DNA of 64,000 bases from Pseudomonas reidholzensis (GCF_900536025.1 NZ_UNOZ01000007.1:207861-271860), one strand, 5' to 3'. Shown: positions 54,586-63,745, counted from the stretch's first letter. The notes: generated from the letters alone by a model not told the origin. Numbers and translations: made by a program.

Positions 54586-56196
54586 TCAGCGTTGCTTGTA
54601 GACGCCCAGGTAACGGGTCGCCTCGGCGTCATCGCCGGTAAAGCCCTTGACGTCCACCGCGCTCACCGCGGTGTCGGTCATCTGCGACAGCATCATGATC
54701 GGCCCGACCTGCTGGTCGTAGCGCTGCTGGGCCTGGTGGTACAGGCTCACGCGCTTGCTGGCATCACGCTCGACGCCGGCCTGGTCGATCAGCGCATTGA
54801 GCTGTTGGTCGAAGAACGACGCGCGCCAGCCCTGGAAGTTGGGCAGGCCGGCGCTGTCGCTGTTGTCCGGGTTGTAGACAAAGGTGCGCAGGCTGAAGTA
54901 CGGGTGCGGGTAGCGCTCGGCACCGCGCGCGACGATCATCTCGAAGTTGCGTGCGCGCATCGCGCCGTACACCTGGTTGCCGGTGCCGGTAACGATGCTG
55001 GCCTTGATCCCGCCTTCGGCGAGGGTCGACTGCATGCGCGCGGCGATGTCGATGAACGGCGGCTCGGACAAGGTCCGGATGGTGGTGGTGAAGCCTTGCG
55101 GGTAGCCGGCTTCGGCGAGCAGCGCCTTGGCCCTGGCGACATCCATCTTGTAGCCAGGGTCCGGCAGGCGGGCGTCGAGGCCAAGCTGCATCGGCTGCTG
55201 GTTGAGCGTGCCGTAATGCGGCATGACCTGCTCATCGATGCCCTTGTAGTCGATCAGGTTGCGCACCGCTTCGCGGACTTTCTGATTGGCGAATTCAGGC
55301 TGCTTCATGCTCATCGCCACGTAGTACATGGTGCCGCGTTGCAGCGGTTGCACCTGCAGCTTGGGCGAGCTCTCGATGGCCTTGATGTCTGGCGCGGCCA
55401 TGCCGTAGACCAGGTCGAGGTCACCGCGCTCGAGCATCAGGCGCAGCGACTGCGACTCGGTCATGTGCCGTACCAGCACCCGCTTCATTTTGGCCGGGCC
55501 GGCCCAGTAGCCGTCGAAGCGGGTCATCACCAGCGAGTCGTTGGCGCTCCACTTGGTCAGGGTGAACGGGCCGCTGCCGGCTTCGTTGGTGACCAGCCAG
55601 GCGGCGCCGAGGTCGCCGTTCTTCTCGTGCTTCATGGCCTCCTGGCGATCGACGATGACCGCGCTGGGCGAGATCGCCAGCGAGTCGATCAGCAGCAGCG
55701 GGTCGGCGGGCTGTGGCAGCTCGACCACCAGGGTGTGCGGGTCAGTGGCGCGGATCAGCGCCTGAATGTTGTCGACGCTGTAACCGTAGGCCTTCCAGGT
55801 GGTGGCCAGGCCGAAGTTGAGCTTCATCACGCGGTACAGCGACCAGGCCACGTCTTCGGCGGTCAGCGGGTTGCCGGAATGGAACTTGACGTCGTTGCGC
55901 AGGTGAAAGGTGACCTGCTTGCCGTCTTCGCTGATCTCCCAGCGTTCGGCCAACTGTGGCAGGTGTTTTTCCGGGTTGCCCTGGTCGCGCTTGATCAGCG
56001 TGTCATACAGGTTGGCGTTGACCCCGGAGGCATCCAGGCCCGGGGCGTTGGCCGGGTCGATGGAGAACAGGTTGACCATGCTCATGCCGACGATCAGTTG
56101 GTCGGCGGGGGTCTTGGCCTGCACGGCGGCCATCGGCCCCAGTGCCAGCATCGCACCCAGCAGGCTCAGGCGCAGGATCGGAAATACAGTTTTCAT
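54586..56196 (-). CDS. Periplasmic solute-binding protein, Opp/Dpp family (paralogue 1)
   Basis: A 536-residue exported binding protein. The signal peptide ends near GPMAAVQA; the mature part starts KTPADQLIVGMSM. Family 5 motifs include FHLRNDVKFHSGNPLTAEDV. It has the same length as paralogue 2 at 57356 and is closely similar along its whole length. Lies between the two permease genes. In the uronate context the ligand may be an oligogalacturonide rather than a peptide. Confidence 0.85.
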   Translation of the reverse strand: MKTVFPILRLSLLGAMLALGPMAAVQAKTPADQLIVGMSMVNLFSIDPANAPGLDASGVNANLYDTLIKRDQGNPEKHLPQLAERWEISEDGKQVTFHLRNDVKFHSGNPLTAEDVAWSLYRVMKLNFGLATTWKAYGYSVDNIQALIRATDPHTLVVELPQPADPLLLIDSLAISPSAVIVDRQEAMKHEKNGDLGAAWLVTNEAGSGPFTLTKWSANDSLVMTRFDGYWAGPAKMKRVLVRHMTESQSLRLMLERGDLDLVYGMAAPDIKAIESSPKLQVQPLQRGTMYYVAMSMKQPEFANQKVREAVRNLIDYKGIDEQVMPHYGTLNQQPMQLGLDARLPDPGYKMDVARAKALLAEAGYPQGFTTTIRTLSEPPFIDIAARMQSTLAEGGIKASIVTGTGNQVYGAMRARNFEMIVARGAERYPHPYFSLRTFVYNPDNSDSAGLPNFQGWRASFFDQQLNALIDQAGVERDASKRVSLYHQAQQRYDQQVGPIMMLSQMTDTAVSAVDVKGFTGDDAEATRYLGVYKQR

Positions 56197-56251
56197 GTGG
56201 CTGTCCTTGTTTTTATAGTCATGCACTGTGTTCGCGCTGGCCGCGCGGGGC

Positions 56252-57289
56252 TTAGCGGGTCCTTGGGTCGAACACCTTGTACAGGGCGTCGCTGATCAGG
56301 TTGAGGGCGACGAAGATCAGCCCGATCACCAGCACACAGCCCATCACCGCGTTCATGTCACCGAGCATCAGGCTGCTGGTCAGGTACTGGCCGAAACCGG
56401 GCCAGGCAAACACGGTTTCGATCAGCACTGCGCCTTCGAGCAGCGAGCCGTAGGCCAGCGCGACTACCGTCAGCAGCTGCACGAGGATGTTGCGAAACGC
56501 ATGGCCCCAGACCACCTGGCGGCGCGACAGGCCCTTGACCCGGGCGGTGATGATGTACTCCTGGGACAGCTGTTCGAGCATGAAGCTGCGGGTCATGCGG
56601 CTGATGTAGGCGACCGAGTTGAGGCCCAGGATCAGCCCCGGCAGGACGATGTGCCGCAGCGCGCTGGTGAAGGCTTCCCAATCGCCGGCCAGGGCCGTGT
56701 CGATCAGCAGCAGGCCGGTGATGTCCGGCACCATGCCGTCGTAGGCGAGGTCGATGCGCCCTGCTCCGCCGGCCCAGCCGAGCCAGGCGTAGAACACCAG
56801 CAGGCCCATCATGCCGACCCAGAAGATCGGCGTGGAGTAACCGAACAGGGTGATCACCCGCGCCACATGGTCGCCCACGCGGCCCTGGTTGCTGGCCGCG
56901 ACCACGCCCAGTGGCAGGCCGATGACGATGCCGAAAAGGATCGCCAGGGTGGCGAGTTCGATGGTCGCCGGGAACACCCGTTTGATGTCGTCCAGCACCG
57001 GGTGGCCGGTCAGCAGGGCGTTGCCGAAATCACCGTGGAGCAGGTCGTTGAGGTACAGCCCGAACTGCACCCAGATCGGCTGGTCCAGGCCCATCGCCCG
57101 GTACACCTGGTCGTAGGTGGAGCTGTCGGCGTCCGGACCGACCACGGCCAGCACCGGGTCCAGCGGCATCACCCGACCAATGAAGAAGGTCAGCGCCAAC
57201 AGACCGAGCAGGGTCACCAGGACCGTGCTGGCCCGGCGGGCAGTGCCAGACACGCGCGTGCCCAGCACAGAGGCAGTCGAAACTAACAT
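56252..57289 (-). CDS. ABC transporter permease, DppB type
   Basis: A 345-residue permease with about six helices. Typical DppB segments are LTFFIGRVMPLDPVLAVVG, DFGNALLTGHPVLDDIKRVF and the EAA-like loop ARVKGLSRRQVVWGHAFRN. CAGGAG precedes the ATG. It lies between the two solute-binding protein genes. Confidence 0.85.
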   Translation of the reverse strand: MLVSTASVLGTRVSGTARRASTVLVTLLGLLALTFFIGRVMPLDPVLAVVGPDADSSTYDQVYRAMGLDQPIWVQFGLYLNDLLHGDFGNALLTGHPVLDDIKRVFPATIELATLAILFGIVIGLPLGVVAASNQGRVGDHVARVITLFGYSTPIFWVGMMGLLVFYAWLGWAGGAGRIDLAYDGMVPDITGLLLIDTALAGDWEAFTSALRHIVLPGLILGLNSVAYISRMTRSFMLEQLSQEYIITARVKGLSRRQVVWGHAFRNILVQLLTVVALAYGSLLEGAVLIETVFAWPGFGQYLTSSLMLGDMNAVMGCVLVIGLIFVALNLISDALYKVFDPRTR

Positions 57290-57355
57290 AACAGGCTCCT
57301 GAAAATGCGTTCAGCCAACACCGAGGCGTTCGGGGCGCGCACGCCCCGCTCCCGC

Positions 57356-58966
57356 TCATCGCGACTTGTAGACGTCTTTGTAGCGGGTGGTGGCCGCACT
57401 GTGGGTCTGGTAATCCTGAACATCGTGGTAGACGACCACGGTGTCGGTCATCTGCGACACCGGCAGGATCGCCCCGACCTGCGCGTCCAGGGTTTTCTGG
57501 ATCTGCTGGTACTGGGCCAGTTGCCTGGTCTTGTCGGGCTCGACTTCGGCCTGCTCGATCAGCGCGTTCAGCTCAGGGCTGTAGAACGACGTGCGCCAGC
57601 CCTGGAAGTTGCTCAGCTTGGCTTCGTCGCGGTTGTCCGGGTTGTACACCAGGGTGCGCAGGCTCGAATGCGGATGGCGCTCGGCCCCGCCACCGCCGCG
57701 GCCGACCAGGATGTCGAAGCTGCGATCGCGCATGGCGCCGTAGATCTGGTTACCGGTGCCGGTGACGATGGTCGCCTGAATGCCGGCCTGGGCCAGGGTC
57801 GCCTGCAAGCTGGAGGCGATGTTGATGAACGGCGGCTCGGTGAGCACGCGGATGGTGGTCTTGAAGCCGTTCGGGTAGCCGGCTTCGTTCAGCAGTTTTT
57901 TCGCCTCGGCGACGTTCAGGGTGTAGCCCGGATCGTCCAGCCGTGCCGGCAGGCCGAGCGGCAGTGGGCGCTGGTTGAGCTGGCCGTAGTGCGGCATGAC
58001 GGTCTGGTTGATGCCTTGGTAGTCGATCAGCGAACGCACCGCACGGCGCACCCGGGCGTCATCGTAGGGCTTGTTCTTGACGCTCAGGGCGACGTAGTAG
58101 AGGGTCCCGCGCTGCACGGTCTGGGTGCGCACCTTGTCGGACTTCTCCAGGGCTTCGATGTCGGGTGCGGACATGCCCTTGGCCAGGTCCAGGTCACCGC
58201 GCTCGACCATCAGGCGCAGCGACTGCGACTCGGTCATGTTGCGCATGACGATGCGCTTGAGCTTGGCCGGGCCACCCCAGTAACCGTCGTAACGGCTCAT
58301 CAGGATCACATCGTTGGCGCGCCAGTCATTGAGGATGAACGGGCCGCTGCCGGCGGCGTGGGTGGTCAGCCAGGCGCCGCCCATGTCGTCGCCTTTCTGG
58401 TGCTGCTGGACCACTTTGCGGTCGAGGATAAAGGCGCTGGGCGAGGTCGCCAGGGTGTTGAGCACCAGCATCGGGTCGGTTGGCCGCGGCAGTTCGAGGA
58501 CAAAGGTGTGCTCGTCGGTCGCGCGCAGGTACTGGGCGGCGTTGCCGGCGGTGAAGCCGTAGGCCTTCCAGGTCGAGGCCAGGGCCAGGTTGAGCTTGAG
58601 CACACGCTGCAACGACCAGGCGACGTCTTCGGCAGTCAGCGGGTTGCCCGACTGGAAGGTCACGCCGGGGCGCAGGGTGAAGGTCAGGGTCTTGCGGTCA
58701 TCGCTGACCTGCCAGCTTTGCGCCAGGGCCGGCACCAGCTGGTCCGGTTGCTTGACGTCCTGCACCAGCAGCATGTCGTAGAGGTTGGCATTGACCTCGG
58801 AGACATCCAGGCCGGTGGCGGCGGCCGGGTCAAGCGACAGCAGGTTGATCATGCTCATGCCGACGATCAACTGGTCGGCGGGGGTCTTGGCGAATGCGGC
58901 AGGTACCGACGTCATCGCCAGCGATGCGGCCAGGACCCCCGCCCAGAATTTGGGGAGAACGCTCAT
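57356..58966 (-). CDS. Periplasmic solute-binding protein, Opp/Dpp family (paralogue 2)
   Basis: A 536-residue exported binding protein with signal peptide MSVLPKFWAGVLAASLAMTS and mature start KTPADQLIVGMSM, identical in that stretch to paralogue 1. FTLRPGVTFQSGNPLTAEDV is the family motif. A duplication followed by divergence is likely; the two may give the one importer two ligand ranges. AAAAAGG precedes the ATG at 58966. It lies 69 bases after the enolase-family gene. Confidence 0.85.
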   Translation of the reverse strand: MSVLPKFWAGVLAASLAMTSVPAAFAKTPADQLIVGMSMINLLSLDPAAATGLDVSEVNANLYDMLLVQDVKQPDQLVPALAQSWQVSDDRKTLTFTLRPGVTFQSGNPLTAEDVAWSLQRVLKLNLALASTWKAYGFTAGNAAQYLRATDEHTFVLELPRPTDPMLVLNTLATSPSAFILDRKVVQQHQKGDDMGGAWLTTHAAGSGPFILNDWRANDVILMSRYDGYWGGPAKLKRIVMRNMTESQSLRLMVERGDLDLAKGMSAPDIEALEKSDKVRTQTVQRGTLYYVALSVKNKPYDDARVRRAVRSLIDYQGINQTVMPHYGQLNQRPLPLGLPARLDDPGYTLNVAEAKKLLNEAGYPNGFKTTIRVLTEPPFINIASSLQATLAQAGIQATIVTGTGNQIYGAMRDRSFDILVGRGGGGAERHPHSSLRTLVYNPDNRDEAKLSNFQGWRTSFYSPELNALIEQAEVEPDKTRQLAQYQQIQKTLDAQVGAILPVSQMTDTVVVYHDVQDYQTHSAATTRYKDVYKSR

Positions 58967-59035
58967 GTGAGATAGCCTTTTTATAGTTATTGGACTCTCG
59001 GGCGGCACGCATCGAGGCGTGCCGCCATGCACGAA

Positions 59036-60190
59036 TCAGAAGCTCTGTAGCGTGTTGGTCTCGACGTAGTCGAAGTCGATCTCCTCCCCCAGGCCAGGCA
59101 GGTCGGAGAGGTGCACGAAGCCGTCTTCGTCCATCGGGTCGACCAGGCGCTTGAGGTAGGCCGGCACTTCGTCATAGTTGAGGAACGGGTGCAGCAGGCC
59201 GCGCTCGTACCAGGTGCAGTTCTTGATCGCGCCGACCACCGCCAGGTTGGCCGCGCCGTTGCCGTGGATCTCGCAATCCATGCCGAACGCTTCGGCCATG
59301 TGCGCGACCTTCAGGCACGGGGCGATACCGCCGACTCCGGCAACGCCGGCGCGCAGGATGTCACAGACATCGTTCTTGACCCAACTGGCGCGGCTCAGGT
59401 GTTTGCCACCGAGGCTTTCCGGGCCCAGCACGGGGATGTCCAACTGGCCGGCCAGCCACGCGTAGGACTCGGCCGAATCTTCCATCATCGGCTCTTCGAA
59501 CCAGGCGAAATTCAGCTTCTCGAGGGCGCGGCCGACGGTCAGCGCTTCGGTGCGGCTGTACCAGTGATAGCCGTCGATCATCAGCGCGATGTCCGGGCCG
59601 ACGGCTTCACGCACGGCGGCGCAGGCCTTGATGTCCATGCTCACGCTCGGGGCGAACGACACCGGCGGCATCCAGGTGTGCAGTTTGATCGCCTTGTAGC
59701 CGCGCTTGACCAGGGTCTCGGCGAAGCGGCCGTACTCTTCAGGGGTCGACAGGCCGCCCGGCAGCTCGTCACCGCACATGGTCGAACCGTACGCCGGGAC
59801 CTTGTCGCGGTAGCCACCGATCAGCTTGTGCACCGGCACCTTGAGCTTGCGCCCGGCCCAGTCCCACAGCGCCTGCTCGACCAGTGCCAGGGCGCGGTCG
59901 GTGAGCTGGCTGGCGCTGCCGCGCTGCCAGTGGGCGAGGTCGTGCCAGATCTTTTCGCGGTCGAAGGCATTGGCGCCGACCAGCACCTTGCGCACGAAGC
60001 CATCCAGCACATACGGGCGGATCAGCTCGGGCGCGCCGAAGGCGAAGCCTTCGTTGCCGCATTCAGTCTTGATTCGCAGCAAGGCCATCTTGGCCTGCGT
60101 CACGTCGCCCGGATGGGCATGGCCGGCACTGTCGACAGCGCGGCGTGTGGGGTAGGAAAAAACCTGGACGTTTACAGCAGTAATGATCAT
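59036..60190 (-). CDS. Enolase superfamily sugar-acid enzyme (mandelate racemase group)
   Basis: A 384-residue TIM-barrel enzyme. Metal ligands are D206 (LMIDGYHWY), E232 (WFEEPM) and E258 (LGPESLGG). The catalytic second-strand motif is K169-L-H171 (KAIKLHTWMPP) in place of the usual K-x-K, with H309 (CEIHGNG) as the opposing base. It is the first gene of the leftward run and diverges from kdgM-udh. A role as galactarolactone cycloisomerase or sugar-acid dehydratase fits Udh chemistry, but the altered motif leaves the substrate open. Confidence 0.8.
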   Translation of the reverse strand: MIITAVNVQVFSYPTRRAVDSAGHAHPGDVTQAKMALLRIKTECGNEGFAFGAPELIRPYVLDGFVRKVLVGANAFDREKIWHDLAHWQRGSASQLTDRALALVEQALWDWAGRKLKVPVHKLIGGYRDKVPAYGSTMCGDELPGGLSTPEEYGRFAETLVKRGYKAIKLHTWMPPVSFAPSVSMDIKACAAVREAVGPDIALMIDGYHWYSRTEALTVGRALEKLNFAWFEEPMMEDSAESYAWLAGQLDIPVLGPESLGGKHLSRASWVKNDVCDILRAGVAGVGGIAPCLKVAHMAEAFGMDCEIHGNGAANLAVVGAIKNCTWYERGLLHPFLNYDEVPAYLKRLVDPMDEDGFVHLSDLPGLGEEIDFDYVETNTLQSF

Positions 60191-60252
60191 GGACGTCTGA
60201 GCCTTCTTATTGGATTTGTGGCGGGTGAGTCACGCTCTGGGGACGATCCTAC

Positions 60253-60268
60253 GTCATCATACAACTTT
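60253..60268 (-). promoter_or_regulatory. Putative FadR-type operator facing the enolase-family gene
   Basis: On the minus strand it reads AAAGTTGTATGATGAC, matching the plus-strand site at 60438 in 13 of 16 positions. It lies about 63 bases before the leftward start codon. The TNGTA core fits FadR-subfamily GntR sites. Confidence 0.5.
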
Positions 60269-60437
60269 TGAAAAGCACCCCTTGAAAACTTTCCAAACCC
60301 ACCTCTAAACCGCTGTTTTCCGGGCTATGCGGCCACCCTGCGTGTCCATGCATTCATATGAACTCCTCTGTAATGCGCTATCTAGAGGCTTCTCGCTGAG
60401 TCGTCCGACAACATCTTAAAAAATCGTAGACAACCCA

Positions 60438-60456
60438 AAAGTCGTACGATAACTTT
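60438..60456 (+). promoter_or_regulatory. Putative FadR-type operator facing kdgM
   Basis: AAAGTCGTACGATAACTTT has AAAGT/ACTTT arms around a CGTACG core, and lies about 100 bases before the porin start. The two copies point toward their own genes. Confidence 0.5.
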
Positions 60457-60555
60457 AGCCGCAACTGAACACGGAGGCTTGCCCCCTACCGCATCAGCTG
60501 CTTGCAACACCCCGCGTCAAAAACGACCTCAACAAAAACAAAAAAAGAAGATCGC

Positions 60556-61281
60556 ATGAAGACCACACTCCGCACGCTCATTGCTGTCAGTACGCTTGGC
60601 CTGTCCTTCTACGCCTGCGCAGACTCGGCCAGCATCAACTACCGCCACGGCTTCACCGAAGACGACAGCATCCATTCCGACCGGATCAAGCTCAATTACC
60701 GCATGGACAGCGGTCTGGGGTTCGGCGCTGAAATCAAGTACAAGACGGCCGGCGACCGCGAAGACGTCGCGTACGACAACATGGTCAACAACGGCCATGA
60801 GTTCACCGTGGACTACAACTACAAGTTGAGCCCCAAGTCGACGCTGACCCCCGCGTTCCAGATGGACAGCTCCAAGGACGCCACCGCCTACAAGTTCGGC
60901 CTGAAGTACAACTACAAGATCAGCGACACCTGGTACGTCGCCACCCGCGTGCGCCACGATGCACGCAGCCTCGACCGCGACCAGATCGACCACTCCAAGG
61001 CCGACCGCGCCAAGGACAACCAGAACACCACCCGCCTCGAAGGCTGGCTCGGCTACACCCCCAAAGGCCCGTGGGCCTTCGAGTACCAGTACATCTACTT
61101 CGACACCGACTACATCCGCTACGACAACAAGAAGAGCGACTACGAGCAGAACCTGATCATCAAGTACAAGCTCAACAAGCAGTGGGCGCCGTTCATGGAA
61201 GTGGGTGACATCAAGGTCAACTCCACCACCGACGACCGCCAGGCCCGCTGGCGTCTGGGCGTGCAGTACAACTTCATGTAA
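60556..61281 (+). CDS. KdgM-like oligogalacturonate porin
   Basis: A 241-residue outer-membrane protein with signal peptide (to about LSFYACA). The mature part begins DSASINYRHGFTEDD and is a run of short amphipathic beta-strands rich in Tyr, Lys and Asp, ending in aromatic phenylalanine-methionine (RWRLGVQYNFM). This matches the KdgM family of narrow monomeric porins for acidic oligosaccharides. It is divergent from the importer run and followed by udh, consistent with uptake of oligogalacturonides. Confidence 0.8.
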   Translation: MKTTLRTLIAVSTLGLSFYACADSASINYRHGFTEDDSIHSDRIKLNYRMDSGLGFGAEIKYKTAGDREDVAYDNMVNNGHEFTVDYNYKLSPKSTLTPAFQMDSSKDATAYKFGLKYNYKISDTWYVATRVRHDARSLDRDQIDHSKADRAKDNQNTTRLEGWLGYTPKGPWAFEYQYIYFDTDYIRYDNKKSDYEQNLIIKYKLNKQWAPFMEVGDIKVNSTTDDRQARWRLGVQYNFM

Positions 61282-61287
61282 TGCCTC

Positions 61288-61318
61288 ACGGCCGGGCCCC
61301 CTGACGGGTGGCCCGGTG
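61288..61318 (+). terminator. Possible attenuating hairpin between kdgM and udh
   Basis: CCGGGCC and GGCCCGG form a 7-base GC stem (with further CCC/GGG pairing inside) just after kdgM. There is no T-run, so it may reduce rather than stop readthrough, keeping porin above enzyme. Confidence 0.3.
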
Positions 61319-61365
61319 TCGTCAGCCGACGACGTTCTATGGACTTTCAATCAAAGGCGCACGCC

Positions 61366-62190
61366 ATGAGCACACCCTCCTCCCCACAAAAACCCTTCAA
61401 CCGCCTGCTGCTGACCGGCGCCGCCGGTGGCCTGGGGCAGATCCTGCGCGAAGCACTGCAGGCACACGCCACCGTCGTGCGCGCCTCGGACATCAGCGCG
61501 ATGGCGCCGGCGGCGGGCGAGCATGAAGAGGTGATCAGCTGCAACCTTGCCTACAAGGACGGCGTGCTGGCACTCGCCGCGGACGTGGATGCCATCGTCC
61601 ACCTCGGCGGGATCTCCACCGAGCGTGCGTTCGAAGAGATTCTCGACGCCAACATCCGTGGCACCTTTCACATCTATGAAGCCGCGCGCAAACACGGCAT
61701 CAAGCGAGTGGTATTCGCCAGCTCCAACCACGTCACCGGTTTCTACCCGCAGGACGAGCAGCTCGACGCGCACTCGCCGCGCCGCCCGGACTGCTACTAC
61801 GGGTTGTCCAAGTCGTACGGCGAAGACCTCGCGACCTTCTACTACCACCGCTACGGCATCGAGACCGTGAGCCTGCGCATCGGCTCGTCGTTCCCTGAGC
61901 CGCGCAACCTGCGCATGCTCTCGACCTGGCTGAGCTACGCCGACCTGGCGCACCTGGTGGAGCGCGCGCTGCTCGCCGAAAACGTCGGCCACACCGTGGT
62001 CTACGGCGTGTCGGACAACCGCGACCTGTGGTGGAACAACCGCTTCGCGGCGCACCTGGGTTTCAACCCGCAAGACAGCTCCGAGCGCTTCCGCGCGCAG
62101 ATGGAGCAACTGCCCAAGCCTGCCGCCAACGACCCTAACGCCCGCCTGCAAGGTGGCGCGTTCACCGCAGCCGGCCCTTTTGGCGACTGA
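61366..62190 (+). CDS. udh: Uronate dehydrogenase
   Basis: A 274-residue short-chain dehydrogenase-like enzyme that oxidises D-galacturonate or D-glucuronate with NAD+ to the aldarolactone. The nucleotide motif is LLTGAAGGLGQIL (about 15-27); the catalytic Y145-x-x-x-K149 lies in YYGLSKSYGED; the substrate segment SSNHVTGFYPQDEQLDAHSP and RIGSSFPEPRNLRML closely match P. putida Udh. The ATG at 61366 is used; an ATG nine codons earlier is possible. Followed 15 bases later by a lactonase gene. Confidence 0.9.
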   Translation: MSTPSSPQKPFNRLLLTGAAGGLGQILREALQAHATVVRASDISAMAPAAGEHEEVISCNLAYKDGVLALAADVDAIVHLGGISTERAFEEILDANIRGTFHIYEAARKHGIKRVVFASSNHVTGFYPQDEQLDAHSPRRPDCYYGLSKSYGEDLATFYYHRYGIETVSLRIGSSFPEPRNLRMLSTWLSYADLAHLVERALLAENVGHTVVYGVSDNRDLWWNNRFAAHLGFNPQDSSERFRAQMEQLPKPAANDPNARLQGGAFTAAGPFGD

Positions 62191-62205
62191 CCCGGAAACC
62201 TGCCC

Positions 62206-63099
62206 ATGACTGCCGAACTGATCATCGACGCGCGCAATGCCACCGGCGAAAGCCCGGTCTGGCAACCTCAGGAAAACGCCCTGTACTGGGTCGACATCCC
62301 CGCCGGGCGGCTGCACCGCTGGCAGCTGGATGGCCAGACGACCTCCTGGCAAGCGGACGAAATGCTCGCCTGTATCGCCCGCAGCCCGCAGGGCCACTGG
62401 CTGGGTGCGCAAGAGAGCGGCATGTTCCGCCTCACGCCACAGGCTGACGGCCGCCTGCACGCAGTGAAATGCGCCAGCGTCGAACACCCGCGTGCAAACA
62501 TGCGTTTCAACGACGGCCGCTGCGACCGCCAGGGACGCTTCTGGGCTGGCACGATGCAGACCAACATGGGCGCCGACCCGCTCGGCGCGCTGTACCGCTA
62601 CGACCCGCAAGCCGGCGACGCGGTGCAACCGTTGCATCCTCAGCTGCAAGGCCTGACCGTGCCCAATGGCCTGGCCTTCAGCCCCGATGGCAAGACCCTC
62701 TACCTCTCGGACTCGCACCCCAGCGTGCAGTTGATCTGGGCGTTCGACTACGACATCGACACGGGCACCCCGCACAACCGCCGGGTGTTCGTCGACATGA
62801 ACCAGCACCCGGGCCGCCCCGATGGCGCGACCGTGGACGCCGAAGGCTGCTATTGGATCTGTGCGATCGATGCGGGGCTGGTGCTGCGTTTCACACCCGA
62901 AGGCAAGCTGGACCGCACGCTGGAATTACCCGTGAAGAAGCCGACCATGTGCGCCTTTGGCGGCCCAGGCCTGGACACCTTGTTCGTGACCTCGATCCGC
63001 CCACAGGGCATCGACCTGAGCGACCAGCCGCTGGCCGGCGGCGTGTTCGCCCTGAACCCGGGTGTCAAAGGCCTGCCGGAACCGTTGGCCCAGGTTTGA
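62206..63099 (+). CDS. SMP-30/gluconolactonase family aldarolactonase
   Basis: A 297-residue six-bladed propeller. Metal site residues sit in TGESPVWQ (Glu), MRFNDGRCDRQGRFWAGTM (Asn), TVPNGLAFSPDGKTLYLSDS (Asn) and RPDGATVDAEGCYW (Asp). The gene follows udh directly, as in other pseudomonads, so it most likely opens the galactaro- or glucarolactone made by Udh. It also resembles the SMP-30 protein at 5647 only in fold. Confidence 0.85.
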   Translation: MTAELIIDARNATGESPVWQPQENALYWVDIPAGRLHRWQLDGQTTSWQADEMLACIARSPQGHWLGAQESGMFRLTPQADGRLHAVKCASVEHPRANMRFNDGRCDRQGRFWAGTMQTNMGADPLGALYRYDPQAGDAVQPLHPQLQGLTVPNGLAFSPDGKTLYLSDSHPSVQLIWAFDYDIDTGTPHNRRVFVDMNQHPGRPDGATVDAEGCYWICAIDAGLVLRFTPEGKLDRTLELPVKKPTMCAFGGPGLDTLFVTSIRPQGIDLSDQPLAGGVFALNPGVKGLPEPLAQV

Positions 63100-63232
63100 T
63101 GGACACGTAGTTGTTGGTCTGATCCAGCGCAATCGCGGGGCAAGTCGCATCGGCGCACCGCCGCTCCCACGCCGACTGCGTGATGCCTATGTTTGTTGCG
63201 TGTGTTCGCTGTAGATGCGTTGGGCGGTGGGG

Positions 63233-63484
63233 GCTTATCCGTTCGATGTGGTGGCGCTGATGGCCCCTTCCGCCCTTACGGCGGGTCACTTTTTTTCTTG
63301 GAAAAAAGTAACCAAAAACCGCTGGCTCCCACATACGGCCCTCCGCTGCGCTGCGGGTTCCCTCACTCCGGTCTTGCTCCCGCGAGGACCGCGCCGGACG
63401 GGCCTTCCTGGCCCGCGGCGCTTGCCGGCCATCCATGGCCGTCACCTCGCTCCGCAAAACCTCCGTTCGGCCTCCTGAGGTCGC
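63233..63484. repeat. Left arm of a 252-base inverted repeat
   Basis: The sequence is the near-perfect reverse complement of 63746-63997, including GGTCACTTTTTTTCTTGG and AAAAAAGTAACCAAAAACCG. Frames across it encode a Pro/Arg-rich pseudo-protein and are not called. Such repeats are common in Pseudomonas genomes. Confidence 0.85.
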
Positions 63485-63551
63485 CAAGTTAGGGGTGGCG
63501 CCTGGGCTGGCGTTATCTTCGTCAGTGGCAATAATGGTGGATATTCGGGCC

Positions 63552-63616
63552 TCATCGCGTTCAAGCCCGCTCCTACAAGGACCGCGCCGACCTGTAGGAG
63601 CGGGCTTGCCCGCGAT
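63552..63616. repeat. REP pair in the loop of the inverted repeat
   Basis: TCAAGCCCGCTCCTACA and the reverse TGTAGGAGCGGGCTTGCCCG face each other inside the 261-base loop. The remainder of the loop and the stretch 63100-63232 (with a degraded REP near 63128-63165) show no gene. Confidence 0.8.
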
Positions 63617-63745
63617 GGCCGGAAGGTCAATGCACATTCTGGCGCTGACGCGCTGTACCGCCCTTATAAACCAGCGAGAGCGCAGCGATTCGCCAGCCGT
63701 TGCCGTGGCACTTGATCTGGCCTTTGATCTGGCTCTTGATCTACT

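Larger units (their letters stand above)
60191..60555. promoter_or_regulatory. Central divergent promoter region of the uronate locus
   Basis: This 365-base gap separates the nine-gene leftward run from kdgM-udh-lactonase. It holds the two related operator-like motifs at 60253-60268 and 60438-60456 and a weaker one at 60419-60433 (AAAATCGTAGACAAC). AT-rich stretches suit promoters. No gene is supported. Confidence 0.6.

Noticed and set aside
54547..58975. Large plus-strand frames opposite the ABC transporter genes
   Set aside because: Antisense shadows in high-GC coding DNA; the minus-strand genes have signal peptides, motifs and ribosome sites.
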